Origin: CAZAMP01 sp964486455
GTDB lineage: Bacteria > Eisenbacteria > RBG-16-71-46 > CAZAMP01
NCBI GenBank assembly: GCA_964486455.1
Contig: CAZAMP010000021.1
Location: 8,360-72,359 of the forward strand
Length of the DNA: 64,000 nt
Direction of reading: 5' to 3'
Position 1 is the stretch's first letter. The number at the start of each line of letters is the position of its first letter. Below, piece after piece: positions 16,306 through 25,741 of this stretch. Both the position numbers and the translations under genes were made by a program. The notes below the pieces were generated by a model, which saw only the letters and a program-made list of their open reading frames with translations, was not told the DNA's origin and made no database searches.

Positions 16306-16387
16306 GGCGGACGGCTCGGAGCGAGCCCGGCGGGACCTATTATCCGTACGAGTCCGAGTAGCCGGCTCAATGGCGAGGTGACGCGCG

Positions 16388-16660
16388 ATGGACGGACACG
16401 ATGGCAGCGGCACGATGCGGATCAAGCTCTCGGAGGAGCGGCGGGACCGCGTGATTCGGTCGACCAAGGAGTTCTTCGCCGAGACGTTCGACGATGAGCT
16501 GAGCGACTATCGCGCGCAGCGCATCGTCGACTTCTTCACCAAAGAGCTCGGCCCTCCGGTCTACAATCAGGCGATCCGCGACGCGTACGGGTTCATCCAG
16601 GACAAGCTCAGCGACTTGGAGGGCGAGTTCTACGAGCCGGACGAACCGTACTCGAGGTAG
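16388..16660 (+). CDS. DUF2164-like protein
   Basis: 90 residues. The core RIKLSEERRDRVIRSTKEFF ... RAQRIVDFFTKELGPPVYNQAIRDA matches DUF2164, a small family with the signature LLDFFxxExGPxxYNQGxxDA. Function unknown. ATG 16388 gives the longest form; ATG 16415 would begin directly at the conserved RIKLS segment. It is the last plus-strand gene of the array, followed by a convergent DinB gene. Confidence 0.8.
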   Translation: MDGHDGSGTMRIKLSEERRDRVIRSTKEFFAETFDDELSDYRAQRIVDFFTKELGPPVYNQAIRDAYGFIQDKLSDLEGEFYEPDEPYSR

Positions 16661-16669
16661 GCGGGAGAA

Positions 16670-16707
16670 GGGCCGTCCGGATCGCGCGCGAGGCGGTCGA
16701 ACGGCCC
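16670..16707. terminator. Hairpin between convergent genes
   Basis: GGGCCGT (16670-16676) can pair with ACGGCCC (16701-16707) around a GC-rich 24-base loop that can fold further. It lies between the convergent ends of the DUF2164 and DinB genes and could terminate both transcripts. It has no T run, so this is tentative. Confidence 0.35.
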
Positions 16708-16751
16708 ATTCAAGGGTATGATCGTACTTCAGGGGTGGGCACGTCTCGAGT

Positions 16752-17276
16752 CTACGGGCCCCACAGGTGATTGGTGTTGACCGGCTTCCCCATGAGCTTC
16801 AGATAGTAGAAGAGTTGCCCCTTGTGCTGCTGTAGATGCTGCACCATGCGAAGTAGCCGATGACCGAGAATCATGTCTTCGTTGTCCCACGGGGCCGGCG
16901 CCTTCTTGTTCGCGAGGGCTTCCTCGCCGCTTTCCTTCAGCATCGCGAAGGAAATCTGCTTGTCCTCCTCGAGAAGCTTCTTTGCCTCGGTGACGCTGCT
17001 GACGGTCGGCAGCTTCTCGGCGGGGGGAAGCATATTCTCCGGTGACATGTCGTTCGGATCGAAGTCCTCCGGCAATCCCCAGTCGCCCGTGACGAATCCG
17101 CGGAAGCATTTGCCGCAGGCATCGGCCGTGTGCTTGAGAACCTGTCCCGTGGTCATCCAGTTGTCGCCGGTGGCGGGCTTCCAGTCGAGATCGCTGTCCT
17201 CGACCATGTCCACGAGCCCCGCTGTGGAGGCATAGTTCGATTCGACTTCGCGCGTGATCAGCTCCGTCCAACTCAT
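16752..17276 (-). CDS. DinB family protein
   Basis: 174 residues of the DinB fold: MSWTELITREVESNYASTAGLV at the N-terminus, GQVLKHTADACGKCFRGF with the first His on helix 2, and HRLLRMVQHLQQHKGQLFYYLKLMGKPV at the end with the second and third His. Putative metal-dependent enzyme of unknown substrate. It is the first minus-strand gene and the third DinB member in the region. A run of CTCCTTT just upstream (reverse strand AAAGGAGATACG) is a strong ribosome binding site. Confidence 0.88.
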   Translation of the reverse strand: MSWTELITREVESNYASTAGLVDMVEDSDLDWKPATGDNWMTTGQVLKHTADACGKCFRGFVTGDWGLPEDFDPNDMSPENMLPPAEKLPTVSSVTEAKKLLEEDKQISFAMLKESGEEALANKKAPAPWDNEDMILGHRLLRMVQHLQQHKGQLFYYLKLMGKPVNTNHLWGP

Positions 17277-17638
17277 CGTATCTCCTTTCCCGGACGTGTA
17301 TCTCTCTCACATGAATCGGCAGGGATTGGATTCTGCGATCTGAAGACGCACCCGTCAATCGAGAACGTATCGCCTATTCGAAGCGAAAAGATGATTGTGC
17401 GATCGGAAGAATCGGGACGTATTGCGCGCCGGCTCGCACTTGCCGCTCCCCGCAAGAGGGCGCTACCATCGGTCTCGAACGCGGTAGATCGACCATCTTT
17501 CGCGACCGGAGGTGTTCGTATCGGTTCGGGCGGTCGAGAACCTGCTCCGTCTCGACGCCGGCGATAACGGGGAATCGATTTTGATCGGTTGACCGAGTCC
17601 TGTGGCGCCCGGCGCCACGGGCCGATGGGGGGACGGTC
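17277..17638. other. Intergenic region between divergent genes
   Basis: 362 bases between the divergent DinB and nitrilase-family genes. Apart from the palindrome listed at 17602-17618 I see no gene, RNA or clear promoter. Frames across it have compositions unlike the neighbouring proteins. Confidence 0.5.
17602..17618. promoter_or_regulatory. Perfect 17-base palindrome upstream of the amidase gene
   Basis: GTGGCGCC-C-GGCGCCAC, with eight-base arms and a single central base, ends 20 bases before the ATG at 17639. It could be an operator or a leader hairpin. No regulator is identified. Confidence 0.4.
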
Positions 17639-18460
17639 ATGAGAATCGCACTCGTTCAGCAACATGCGACACCCGACCGGAAGGCAAATCGCCAAAGAGG
17701 CCTCGAGGCTGTAGATGCGGCGGCGTCAAGGGGTGCCGAGCTGATCTGCTTCGCGGAGCTCGCGTTCGACCCGTTCTATCCCCAGGAGAAGGCCGGTGTG
17801 AACGCGCTATCGCTGGCGGAACCCATTCCGGGTCCAACGACCGATCTATTCGCGAAGCGCGCGGCGGAGCTGGGTGTGGTCATCGTCCTCAATCTCTATG
17901 AACGGGAGGGGAAGCTCGCTTTCGACGCGTCGCCGGTGATCGATGCCGACGGAACGCTTCTCGGCAAGACCCGCATGGTGCACATCACGGACTACGAGTG
18001 GTTCCACGAGAAGGGATACTACGCCCCGGGAGATCGTGGGGCACCCGTGTACGACACGGCGGTGGGACGCATCGGCGTGGCGATTTGCTACGATCGACAC
18101 TACCCGGAATACATGCGGGCCCTCACGTTGTCCGGCGCGGAGATCGTCCTGGTGCCCCAGGCCGGTGCCGCCGGCGAATGGCCCGAAGGACTCTTCGAGG
18201 CGGAGATGCAGGTCGCCGCGTTTCAGAACGGCTATTTCACGGCGCTGTGCAATCGTGTGGGACCCGAGCCCAGGGTGACGTTCGCAGGAAGCTCATTCGT
18301 CTGCGCTCCCGACGGCCGTGTGATTGCGCGGGCCGGAGATGGGACGGATGAAACCCTGGTTTGCGACCTCGATCTCGAGATGGTCGCGTCCTCCCACGCG
18401 AAGACGCTCTTTCTTCGCGACCGGCGGCCGGAGCTCTATGCCCGCTGGCTGGGGGTGTAG
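17639..18460 (+). CDS. Carbon-nitrogen hydrolase (N-carbamoylputrescine amidase-like)
   Basis: 273-residue nitrilase-superfamily amidase. The catalytic triad is visible as E40 (LICFAELAF), K110 (LLGKTRMVHI) and C150 (VAICYDRHYPE). The CYDRHYPE block and length are close to N-carbamoylputrescine amidase (AguB) and beta-ureidopropionase. It hydrolyses a carbamoyl or amide bond in the cytoplasm. Polyamine genes are not present, and the partner one base downstream is a 2-hydroxyacid dehydrogenase, so the physiological substrate is open. Confidence 0.85.
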   Translation: MRIALVQQHATPDRKANRQRGLEAVDAAASRGAELICFAELAFDPFYPQEKAGVNALSLAEPIPGPTTDLFAKRAAELGVVIVLNLYEREGKLAFDASPVIDADGTLLGKTRMVHITDYEWFHEKGYYAPGDRGAPVYDTAVGRIGVAICYDRHYPEYMRALTLSGAEIVLVPQAGAAGEWPEGLFEAEMQVAAFQNGYFTALCNRVGPEPRVTFAGSSFVCAPDGRVIARAGDGTDETLVCDLDLEMVASSHAKTLFLRDRRPELYARWLGV

Positions 18461-18461
18461 C

Positions 18462-19448
18462 ATGCCGCTCCTCCACGTTCACATCCTAGAAGAGCCGACG
18501 CCCGCCGTCCTCGGATACCTCCGCAATCAGCTCCCAGCGGACGTACGCGTCACGGCGGGTGAGATCGGAACGAACGCTGCACACCACGTTCTGGTTGCCG
18601 GCATCCCGGGTGCCGATGAACTGGACGCAAGCGCGGAGCTTCACACGCTGATCATTCCCTGGGCGGGACTCCCACGCGCGACGCGCACGCTTCTGCTCGA
18701 GCGGCCGCACGTCGCCGTCCACAACATTCATCACAACGCCGCCCCTGCCGCCGAACATGCCATCGCGTTGCTTCTCGCCGCGGCGAAGTTCCTCGTTCCC
18801 GCCGACCGTGCTCTGCGCGATAACGATTGGACGCCGCGCTACGAGCCGGACCGTTCGATCATGCTGTCCGGGGCGACCGCGCTGGTCCTCGGGTACGGTG
18901 AGATCGGACGACGCGTCGCGCAAATGTGCCGCGGAATCGGGATGCGCGTGCTTGCCGTGCGTCGGCGTCCGGAGCAGACCCCCTCCGAATGTCCCGACGA
19001 GATCCACCCGCCCGATGCGCTCGAGGATCTTCTCCCGCGCGCGGATGCGGTTCTGATATGCCTGCCCTACACGGAGCGTACGAAAGGCATTCTGGGGGCG
19101 GAAGCGTTGCGGGCGCTGCCTTCGCACGCCGTCCTGGTGAACATGGGACGTGGCCGGCTCATCGATGAGAGGGCGCTTTATGAGGCGCTACGGGATGGGG
19201 CCATCCGGGCGGCCGGTCTGGACGTGTGGTACAACTATCCGAAGGACGAGAGCGAATACCGCGCCACCTCTCCTTCAACCTTTCCGTTTCACCAGCTGTC
19301 AAACGTCGTTATGAGTCCGCACCGCGGTGGCGGACTTTCGATGGAAGAGACCGAGCTCAGGCGGATGGCTGCTCTATCGATCCTGCTCAGGGCCGCGTAT
19401 CGCGGTGAACCGATTCCGTTTCCTGTGGATGTGGAGAGCGGCTATTGA
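18462..19448 (+). CDS. D-isomer-specific 2-hydroxyacid dehydrogenase family protein
   Basis: 328 residues. The NAD-binding motif is GYGEIG (144-149), the Arg of the active site falls in NMGRGRLIDE (R230) and the His in MSPHRGG (H287). The usual catalytic Glu of the D-x-x-x-x-E-P segment is not clearly present after GLDVWY, where the sequence reads NYPKDESE. The first 120 residues are divergent from typical members. It probably reduces a 2-keto acid or acts on a phospho-acid; substrate unknown. It follows the amidase after one base and is surely in the same operon. Confidence 0.82.
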   Translation: MPLLHVHILEEPTPAVLGYLRNQLPADVRVTAGEIGTNAAHHVLVAGIPGADELDASAELHTLIIPWAGLPRATRTLLLERPHVAVHNIHHNAAPAAEHAIALLLAAAKFLVPADRALRDNDWTPRYEPDRSIMLSGATALVLGYGEIGRRVAQMCRGIGMRVLAVRRRPEQTPSECPDEIHPPDALEDLLPRADAVLICLPYTERTKGILGAEALRALPSHAVLVNMGRGRLIDERALYEALRDGAIRAAGLDVWYNYPKDESEYRATSPSTFPFHQLSNVVMSPHRGGGLSMEETELRRMAALSILLRAAYRGEPIPFPVDVESGY

Positions 19449-19600
19449 GCAAGAGACCGCTGTCACTACGCCTCCTCCGATCGCTCTTCCGTTGCTCGAA
19501 AAACGGGCTATTCGTTATCATTGATCAATGAGTGCCCCGCCACGCGGCCGCTCAACCGTGTCCTGCCGTGCTCCGACCACATGAAGGGGGTAGGCTTCCG

Positions 19601-21262
19601 ATGAACCATATGCTGGGCTTCTTCTGCACTCTGCTTCTCGCCGCGCTGCTCGTCCCGATGACGACCGCCTCCGGGGAGTGGATCAACAATCGTGTGAACG
19701 AGGACAATACCGATGAGCTCCAAAACGAGGAGCAGGTTGTCGTCAATCCCGCCAATCCGAGTAACCTCGTGTCCGTCTGGCGTGATTTTCGCCTGGGCTA
19801 CCGTCAGGTCGGGTACGGATACTCGAATGACGGCGGTCTCACGTGGAACAACCCCGGGCTCTTCGTTGATCCTCACTACCTGTGGGACAGCGATCCCGCC
19901 CTCACGGTCAACGCCGAGGGCGACTTCTTCGCCATGCTTCTGACGTACACCGGCAGTTTGAATGATCCGAACGGCATGCTGATGTATCGGAGCACCGACG
20001 GGGGGCAGACCTGGGAGGATCGCGGCTTCGCGATCAACGGTGTTCCCAACGCGTTTGAAGACAAGGAGCTCATCGCGTGCGATCGCACGGGTTCGCAGCA
20101 TCACGGCCGGATCTATATGGTTTGGGCCCGTTTCTACGAGCGGAATGTCTACTGTGTATCGACCGGGGATGAAGGCGGCAGCTGGACGAGCGAACGGCTC
20201 GTGAGCGATCAGTCCAACATTCAATTCCCGATCGTCGCGGTCGGCCCTGAGGGCCAGTGCTACGTCTCCTGGATGTACTTCGGTAACGACACAATCAAGT
20301 TTGATGTCTCCACCAATGGCGGCCTCAGCTTCGGGAGCGACCGATCCGTGACCACCGTCCACAACGCGTTCCCTAACATCAACGGCAGCATCGGGACGCC
20401 GGCGGGGCCGGCAATGGACGTGGACATCACCGGGGGACCGTACGATGGGCGGATCTACATCGCCTACCTCACCCGAATCAGCTCTAGCGACTACGACGTC
20501 TACATCAGGCACTCGGACGATGAAGGGCAGAGCTGGTCGTCGGCGGTAAGGATCAACGACGATCCGCACGGCAATGGCCGAGATCAGTTTCATCCGTGGA
20601 TCACGGTCGACAACACGGGGATCGTCTCGGCCGTCTGGTTGGACCGACGTCATGATCCGAGCAACTACCGCTGGCACTGCTACGTCAGTCAGAGCATGGA
20701 CGGTGGAGTGACATGGTCGCCGAACCAGCAGGTTTCGACGGCGGAGTCCAGTCCGGGATACGCACGCGAGGCACCCGATGGCTCCTACTCGGAGATGGGG
20801 GAGGATGAGGAGCGATCCGAGTCGCACCCGGACCAAGAGGAGAACCGCGCGGGTCTCATCGGCGAGTACATTTCGATCGCGTGTTGGGACGGCTACATGA
20901 CCCCGATCTGGACCGACACGCGAAATCAGAATCAAGATGCGTATGGCGGCGCTCTCGAACCGACCGCCGTCGAAGAGAGTGGGCAAATCGTCGCGGCGGC
21001 GCTCGTGGTCGGCCCGAACCCGGCCGACGGACCCGTGTCACTCGACTACGTCGTCGGCGCCGATGGTTGGGTCTCTCTCGAGGTCTACGATATCGGCGGT
21101 CGCCTGATCCGAACGCTCGTTGGGCGCAATCTCCGCGGCGGATCGCACCGGTTCGTGTGGGACGGTACGGATCAATCCGGAAACCACGTAGCACCCGGCG
21201 GCTACTTCGTGAGACTTCGGGCTGCGGGGACCGAGGAATCCAGGACGATCGTCATCCGGTAG
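19601..21262 (+). CDS. Exported BNR/sialidase-fold protein with FlgD-like C-terminal domain
   Basis: 553 residues. A signal peptide (MLGFFCTLLLAALLVPMTTA) precedes a beta-propeller with at least five Asp-box/BNR repeats, for example SNDGGLTWN, STDGGQTWED, DEGGSWTS, DDEGQSWSS and MDGGVTWSP. The last ~85 residues form a FlgD-type Ig-like domain (VYDIGGRLIRTLVGRNLRGG ... VWDGTDQSG) ending ESRTIVIR. ATG 19601 follows AAGGGGG by about 10 bases. Catalytic sialidase residues were not identified, so it may be a structural or binding propeller at the cell surface. Confidence 0.85.
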   Translation: MNHMLGFFCTLLLAALLVPMTTASGEWINNRVNEDNTDELQNEEQVVVNPANPSNLVSVWRDFRLGYRQVGYGYSNDGGLTWNNPGLFVDPHYLWDSDPALTVNAEGDFFAMLLTYTGSLNDPNGMLMYRSTDGGQTWEDRGFAINGVPNAFEDKELIACDRTGSQHHGRIYMVWARFYERNVYCVSTGDEGGSWTSERLVSDQSNIQFPIVAVGPEGQCYVSWMYFGNDTIKFDVSTNGGLSFGSDRSVTTVHNAFPNINGSIGTPAGPAMDVDITGGPYDGRIYIAYLTRISSSDYDVYIRHSDDEGQSWSSAVRINDDPHGNGRDQFHPWITVDNTGIVSAVWLDRRHDPSNYRWHCYVSQSMDGGVTWSPNQQVSTAESSPGYAREAPDGSYSEMGEDEERSESHPDQEENRAGLIGEYISIACWDGYMTPIWTDTRNQNQDAYGGALEPTAVEESGQIVAAALVVGPNPADGPVSLDYVVGADGWVSLEVYDIGGRLIRTLVGRNLRGGSHRFVWDGTDQSGNHVAPGGYFVRLRAAGTEESRTIVIR

Positions 21263-21264
21263 TT

Positions 21265-21284
21265 CGCCGAGAGGAAACTCGGCG
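21265..21284 (+). terminator. Hairpin directly after the BNR gene
   Basis: CGCCGAG-aggaaa-CTCGGCG forms a perfect 7-base-pair stem three bases after the stop codon. No T run follows, so it may be a transcript-stabilising hairpin or a terminator of a type without a U tract. Confidence 0.5.
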
Positions 21285-21352
21285 GGTGGCGGATTGCATT
21301 CGACGCGTGACTCGGGCAGAATGGCTCCACTCTCTCGTGCATTGGGGGTCGT

Positions 21353-24300
21353 GTGGTGAAGCTGGGCTCCGTCACAGTCCTTTTCTTGCTTGTCTGTTTT
21401 CTTCCCGTGTCCGCCGATATCGGTGGTGAGTTGTCTCGTGTAAACGCGCTGACCGATGTGCGGATCATCGCCGCCCCGGGAGCGGATCCCTTCGTTGGGA
21501 ACATCGTTCTTAGGGACGGGCGGATCGTAGCCGTCGGTCCCGACGTCGAGCCGCCGTCCGATGCGCGCGTTCACGTCCTGACGGGGTTCAGCGTGTACGC
21601 GGGATTGATCGAACCCTATCTGTCACTTCGCACTGAGAAGCAGGCCGACCCCGGCAAGGACGCGGCGGCCGGTGCCGCCCGAGCGAACCATCCCGCTTCG
21701 TCACATCCCAATCCGGCCGTGCGCGCGGAAATCCGTGCCGTCGAAGCGTTGCCGATTCCGGAGAAGCTTCGCCGCGAAATGCGTGAGGCGGGTTACACGA
21801 CGGCGCTGGCGGCGCCCGGCAGCGGCGTCTTCCGAGGGAGCGCCAGCCTCGTCGGGCTGGTGGATGACGATCCGGCCACCCACGTGTTGCTCGCGGACGC
21901 GTCCCAGGTGTTCGCGTTCGAGGTCGGAAGCTGGGGGGACACGAGCTATCCCAGTTCGCTGATGGGAACCATCGCGCTCGCGCGCCAGACGTTCTATGAC
22001 ACCGATTGGTACGACGAGGTCGATGCACTCTGGCGAGAGGACCCCACCGGCCGAGCGCGCCCGCGGGAGAACCTATCGCTCCGCGCACTCAGGCCAGTAT
22101 TGCGGGAACGTCATCCCGTATTCTTCGAGTCCGAGGATCTTCCGATGGCGGGTCGCGCATTTGCGCTGGCGGAGGAGTTCGCGCTGAACCCCGTCATCGT
22201 GTCCGGCGCGTCCGACGAATACCGACGGATCGAGTGGATCGGTCGCAAACTGGAAGATGCGAACGCCTCACTGGTCGTTTCGGTGAACTTCCCACCGCCG
22301 CCTTATTGGGAAGAGGATGATGAACGGGCCGAGATCGAGCTGGAGTCGCTCGTTCACTGGGAGCGCGCGCACACGAACCCCGGTGAGCTGGAGTCGGCGG
22401 GCATATCCTTTTCCATCACGACGCAGGGGCTGGCGAAACGTAAGCAGATCCACGAGCGCATGCAAACGGCTATCCGGCACGGGCTCTCAGGAGAGGCGGC
22501 GCTCGCGGCGCTCACGACCGAGCCCGCGCGGCTGTTTGGCCTGGACGATCAACTGGGGACGATCGAGGCGGGGAAGCTGGCGAATCTGGTCGTCACGACC
22601 GGGGATCTCTTCGAGCGGGATACCCGGATCGTCGAGGTGTGGATTGACGGCATTCGCCATGGGGACGAGCCGCGAAGCGCACGAGCGGAGGACGTAGAAG
22701 GAACGTGGAAGTTCATGATCGGCGCCGCTGCGGACACGATCGGGTTCAAAGCGAGCTTCGAGCAAAGCGATGGACGACTCGTCGGTGTCGTGCCTGCGAC
22801 GGAAGAGACGGAGGAAGACGCGCCGTCGGACACGCTGCGGGGAGTGAACCTCACGCGGGGGACGCTCACTTTCGTCGTGCCCCGGGCGACGACCGGGACC
22901 GTGGATCTCAGTGTCTCCGGAAAAGCGTCATGGGGTCTCTTCATCGGAGATGTGTCCGCGCCCGGTCTCCATCAGGCGATCACCGGTCGCAAGCTCTCTG
23001 CAGAGAGTGACGTCGAAGAAGACTCGTTGCTGTCGGAGGGGGCACCGCCGTGGCCACCCGTCGTCGAGAACGATGATCCGCCGACCGTTCACATCAAGAA
23101 CGGCACACTCTGGACGTGCGGGCCGGAAGGCAAGCTCGCAGACGGTGATGTCATTCTCGATGGCGGCAGGATCGCCGCGATCGGCAGCGATCTCGAAAGC
23201 CCGGGCGGCGCGACCGTCGTCGATGCGTCCGGGTTGCACATCACGCCCGGAATCGTCGATTGTCACTCGCATTCAGCCATCACCGGCGACGTCAATGAGG
23301 GAACGCGAAGCTCGTCCGCGATGGTCCGCATAGCCGACGTTGTCAATCCGCGCAGTGCGGCGACCTACCGCGAGCTCGCCGGAGGTCTGACGGTTCAGAA
23401 TCTGCTCCACGGGAGCGCCAACTCGATCGGTGGGCAAAACGCGGTCATCAAGCTGCGTTGGGGTAGGCCGGCCGAGGACCTCTTCTTTGGTGCACCGCAG
23501 GGTATCAAGTGCGCGCTCGGTGAAAACGTCAAGCAATCGAACTGGGGCGAGAAGTACGTCCATCGTTACCCCCAGACCCGCATGGGAGTCGAGCAGGTTT
23601 TCCGGGACCGCTTCTCCGCGGCGCTCGACTACAGAAAGGCGCACGCGGACTGGAAACGGACCGGTGAGGGACTTCCGCCCAAGCATGATCTCGAGCTGGA
23701 GGCGCTCCTGGAGATCATCGACGGCACACGTCTCATCCACTGTCATGCATACCGACAGGACGAGATGCTAATGCTCATGCGCGTGATGAAGGAGTTCGGT
23801 GTTCGCGTCGCGACCTTTCAGCACGCACTGGAAGCCTACAAGATCGCAGACGAGCTGGCCGCCCATGGGACCGGGGCCAGCGCGTTTTCCGACTGGTGGG
23901 CGTACAAGTTCGAGGTCTATGACGCGATTCCCTATGCGGGGGCGATCATGTGGGATCGCGGCGTTGTGGTTTCCTACAACTCCGACAGCTCGGAGCTGTC
24001 GAGACGTCTGAACCTCGAGGCGGCGAAGGCGGTCAAGTACGGGGGCGTGCCCGAAACGGAAGCGCTCAAGTTCATCACGCTGAACGCGGCGATTCAGCTT
24101 GGGATCGACGACCGGGTGGGTTCTCTGGAGATAGGCAAGGACGCCGATGTTGCCGTCTGGAGTGATCATCCACTGTCGGACGCGGCGATCTGTCTCGAGA
24201 CTTGGGTCGACGGTATCCGGCGTTTCTCACGCGATGAAGATCTCGCGGCACGGGCTGCCGCGGAGGAGCTTCGTGAGGCGCTTCTCGACAAGGCGGAGCG

Positions 24301-24442
24301 CGCGCGGGCGGACGCGGGAGCACCGGAGAAGTTCCGAGCCACATTCGGTCGGCCCAGGCAAGGCGCGGACGAGCGCGGCTGCTGCGAAGTCATTCAGGGC
24401 GTTTGTGTCGAGGAGACCGACGCCGCGGCGGAGGAGCGGTAG
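21353..24442 (+). CDS. Exported tandem amidohydrolase; N-terminal domain degenerate
   Basis: 1029 residues: a signal peptide (FLLVCFLPVSADI), an amidohydrolase-like domain (~30-440), a linker domain (~445-560) and a second amidohydrolase domain (~575-985). In the first domain the strand-1 metal motif HxH is replaced (VYAGLIEPYLSL). In the second it is intact (GIVDCHSHSAI), with further ligands in LIHCHAYRQDE and ATFQHALEA and the Asp in VVSYNSDSSE. Only the C-terminal half should be catalytic. The following gene starts 1 base after the stop, so the two are an operon pair and may form a complex. Confidence 0.85.
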   Translation: MVKLGSVTVLFLLVCFLPVSADIGGELSRVNALTDVRIIAAPGADPFVGNIVLRDGRIVAVGPDVEPPSDARVHVLTGFSVYAGLIEPYLSLRTEKQADPGKDAAAGAARANHPASSHPNPAVRAEIRAVEALPIPEKLRREMREAGYTTALAAPGSGVFRGSASLVGLVDDDPATHVLLADASQVFAFEVGSWGDTSYPSSLMGTIALARQTFYDTDWYDEVDALWREDPTGRARPRENLSLRALRPVLRERHPVFFESEDLPMAGRAFALAEEFALNPVIVSGASDEYRRIEWIGRKLEDANASLVVSVNFPPPPYWEEDDERAEIELESLVHWERAHTNPGELESAGISFSITTQGLAKRKQIHERMQTAIRHGLSGEAALAALTTEPARLFGLDDQLGTIEAGKLANLVVTTGDLFERDTRIVEVWIDGIRHGDEPRSARAEDVEGTWKFMIGAAADTIGFKASFEQSDGRLVGVVPATEETEEDAPSDTLRGVNLTRGTLTFVVPRATTGTVDLSVSGKASWGLFIGDVSAPGLHQAITGRKLSAESDVEEDSLLSEGAPPWPPVVENDDPPTVHIKNGTLWTCGPEGKLADGDVILDGGRIAAIGSDLESPGGATVVDASGLHITPGIVDCHSHSAITGDVNEGTRSSSAMVRIADVVNPRSAATYRELAGGLTVQNLLHGSANSIGGQNAVIKLRWGRPAEDLFFGAPQGIKCALGENVKQSNWGEKYVHRYPQTRMGVEQVFRDRFSAALDYRKAHADWKRTGEGLPPKHDLELEALLEIIDGTRLIHCHAYRQDEMLMLMRVMKEFGVRVATFQHALEAYKIADELAAHGTGASAFSDWWAYKFEVYDAIPYAGAIMWDRGVVVSYNSDSSELSRRLNLEAAKAVKYGGVPETEALKFITLNAAIQLGIDDRVGSLEIGKDADVAVWSDHPLSDAAICLETWVDGIRRFSRDEDLAARAAAEELREALLDKAERARADAGAPEKFRATFGRPRQGADERGCCEVIQGVCVEETDAAAEER

Positions 24443-24443
24443 G

Positions 24444-25730
24444 ATGAGAAACGCGTTGCGCACGCTTGTCCTCGTGATCGCCTCGGTCGTCTGCGCTACC
24501 GGCGCGCGGGCCGGCACCACGGCAGTTGTCGGCGCGCGAATTCATCCGATCAGCGCGCCTCCCATCGAGACCGGGATCCTGGTCTTCGACGGGGATCGGA
24601 TCATCGCCGTCGGATCCGCCGAAGATACCGATGTCCCGCCCGGGGCGGAGGTCATTCACGCGCTGGGTCTGGATCTATGGCCGGGAATGATCAACGCGCG
24701 CACGTCGCTCGGGCTCGTGGAGATCGGTAGCGTGCGCGGGACGCGGGACATCACCGAATCGGGACCGATGAACCCCGGCGCGCGGGCCGAGACGGCCATC
24801 AACCCGGAGTCGGAGCTGTTCCCGGTCACGCGGGCGAACGGTGTTCTTCTCGCCGCAACCCTTCCGGGTGGACGATTGGTGCCGGGTACGGTGGCCGTGA
24901 TCGCCACCGACGGATGGACGCCCGAAGAGATGGTTCGCCGAGCGCCGGCCGGACTGGTCATTCAGTGGCCCAACATGCGCTCCAAGCCGCCCGAGAAGAA
25001 GAAGCCCGACTATGGGGAACGGCCGAAGACGGCGGCGACGTGGGAGAAGCAAATCATGTCGCTCACGGACATGATCGATGAGGCGCGCGCGTATGTCCGA
25101 GCGTGCGCGGAAAGCGAGACACCGGAGCGCGACTATGACGTTCAGTGGGAAGCGCTACGTCCGGTGCTGACCGGGAAGGTCCCGGTGTGGGTCGTTGCCA
25201 CGAGGGAGGCGCAGATCCGCGCGGCGCTCGCATGGACGGCCGAGCACAACCTCAGCATGGTCCTGGTCGACAACGGTGACGCGTGGCGGTGTGCCGAGGA
25301 ACTCGCTCAGCGCGACGTTCCGGTGATCACCCGGACGATCCGGCTTCCGCGCAGGCGACATGATCCCTACGATACTCCGTTCGTCGCCCCCGCGCGTCTT
25401 CACAACGCCGGCGTGCGGATCTGCTTCGGAACTCAAAGCTCGTCAAACGCGCGTAACCTCCCGCAGGAAGCGGCTCGCGCCGCGGCCTGGGGGCTGCCGC
25501 GGGAGATCGCGGAAAGGGGTCTCACCCTGGGGGCGGCAGAAGTGCTAGGGGTTTCTGATCGCTACGGCTCGCTCGAACCGGGGAAGAGCGCCACCTTCAT
25601 TCTCGTCGAGGGTGATCTCCTGGAGACGCGCATGCAGGTGCGGCGCGCATGGATCGACGGTGTCGAGCGCAGTCTCGAAAGCCGCCACACGCGCCTGGCC
25701 GAGAAGTATCGATCGCGCCCGCGTCCCTAG
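24444..25730 (+). CDS. Exported amidohydrolase-fold protein lacking the HxH motif
   Basis: 428 residues with a signal peptide (LRTLVLVIASVVCATGARA) and the composite N- and C-terminal beta sandwich of amidohydrolases (VVGARIHPISAPPIETGILV ... GSLEPGKSATFILVEGDLLE). Where active enzymes have GLIDxHxH, this reads WPGMINARTSLGLVE, so two metal ligands are missing. It resembles the N-terminal half of the preceding protein and is most likely a non-catalytic partner in the periplasm. GGAGGAGCGG precedes the ATG and the spacing to the upstream stop is 1 base. Confidence 0.8.
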   Translation: MRNALRTLVLVIASVVCATGARAGTTAVVGARIHPISAPPIETGILVFDGDRIIAVGSAEDTDVPPGAEVIHALGLDLWPGMINARTSLGLVEIGSVRGTRDITESGPMNPGARAETAINPESELFPVTRANGVLLAATLPGGRLVPGTVAVIATDGWTPEEMVRRAPAGLVIQWPNMRSKPPEKKKPDYGERPKTAATWEKQIMSLTDMIDEARAYVRACAESETPERDYDVQWEALRPVLTGKVPVWVVATREAQIRAALAWTAEHNLSMVLVDNGDAWRCAEELAQRDVPVITRTIRLPRRRHDPYDTPFVAPARLHNAGVRICFGTQSSSNARNLPQEAARAAAWGLPREIAERGLTLGAAEVLGVSDRYGSLEPGKSATFILVEGDLLETRMQVRRAWIDGVERSLESRHTRLAEKYRSRPRP

Positions 25731-25741
25731 AGCAACGCATT

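Noticed and set aside
219..16660. Integron-like gene cassette array
   Set aside because: Several genes overlap (ATGA/GTGA junctions, 14-base overlap at 3947-3960), leaving no room for attC sites; no attC-like repeats and no integrase were seen.
19508..20986. Long minus-strand open frame opposite the BNR gene
   Set aside because: It mirrors the real gene's codon structure in GC-rich DNA; its composition is not protein-like.
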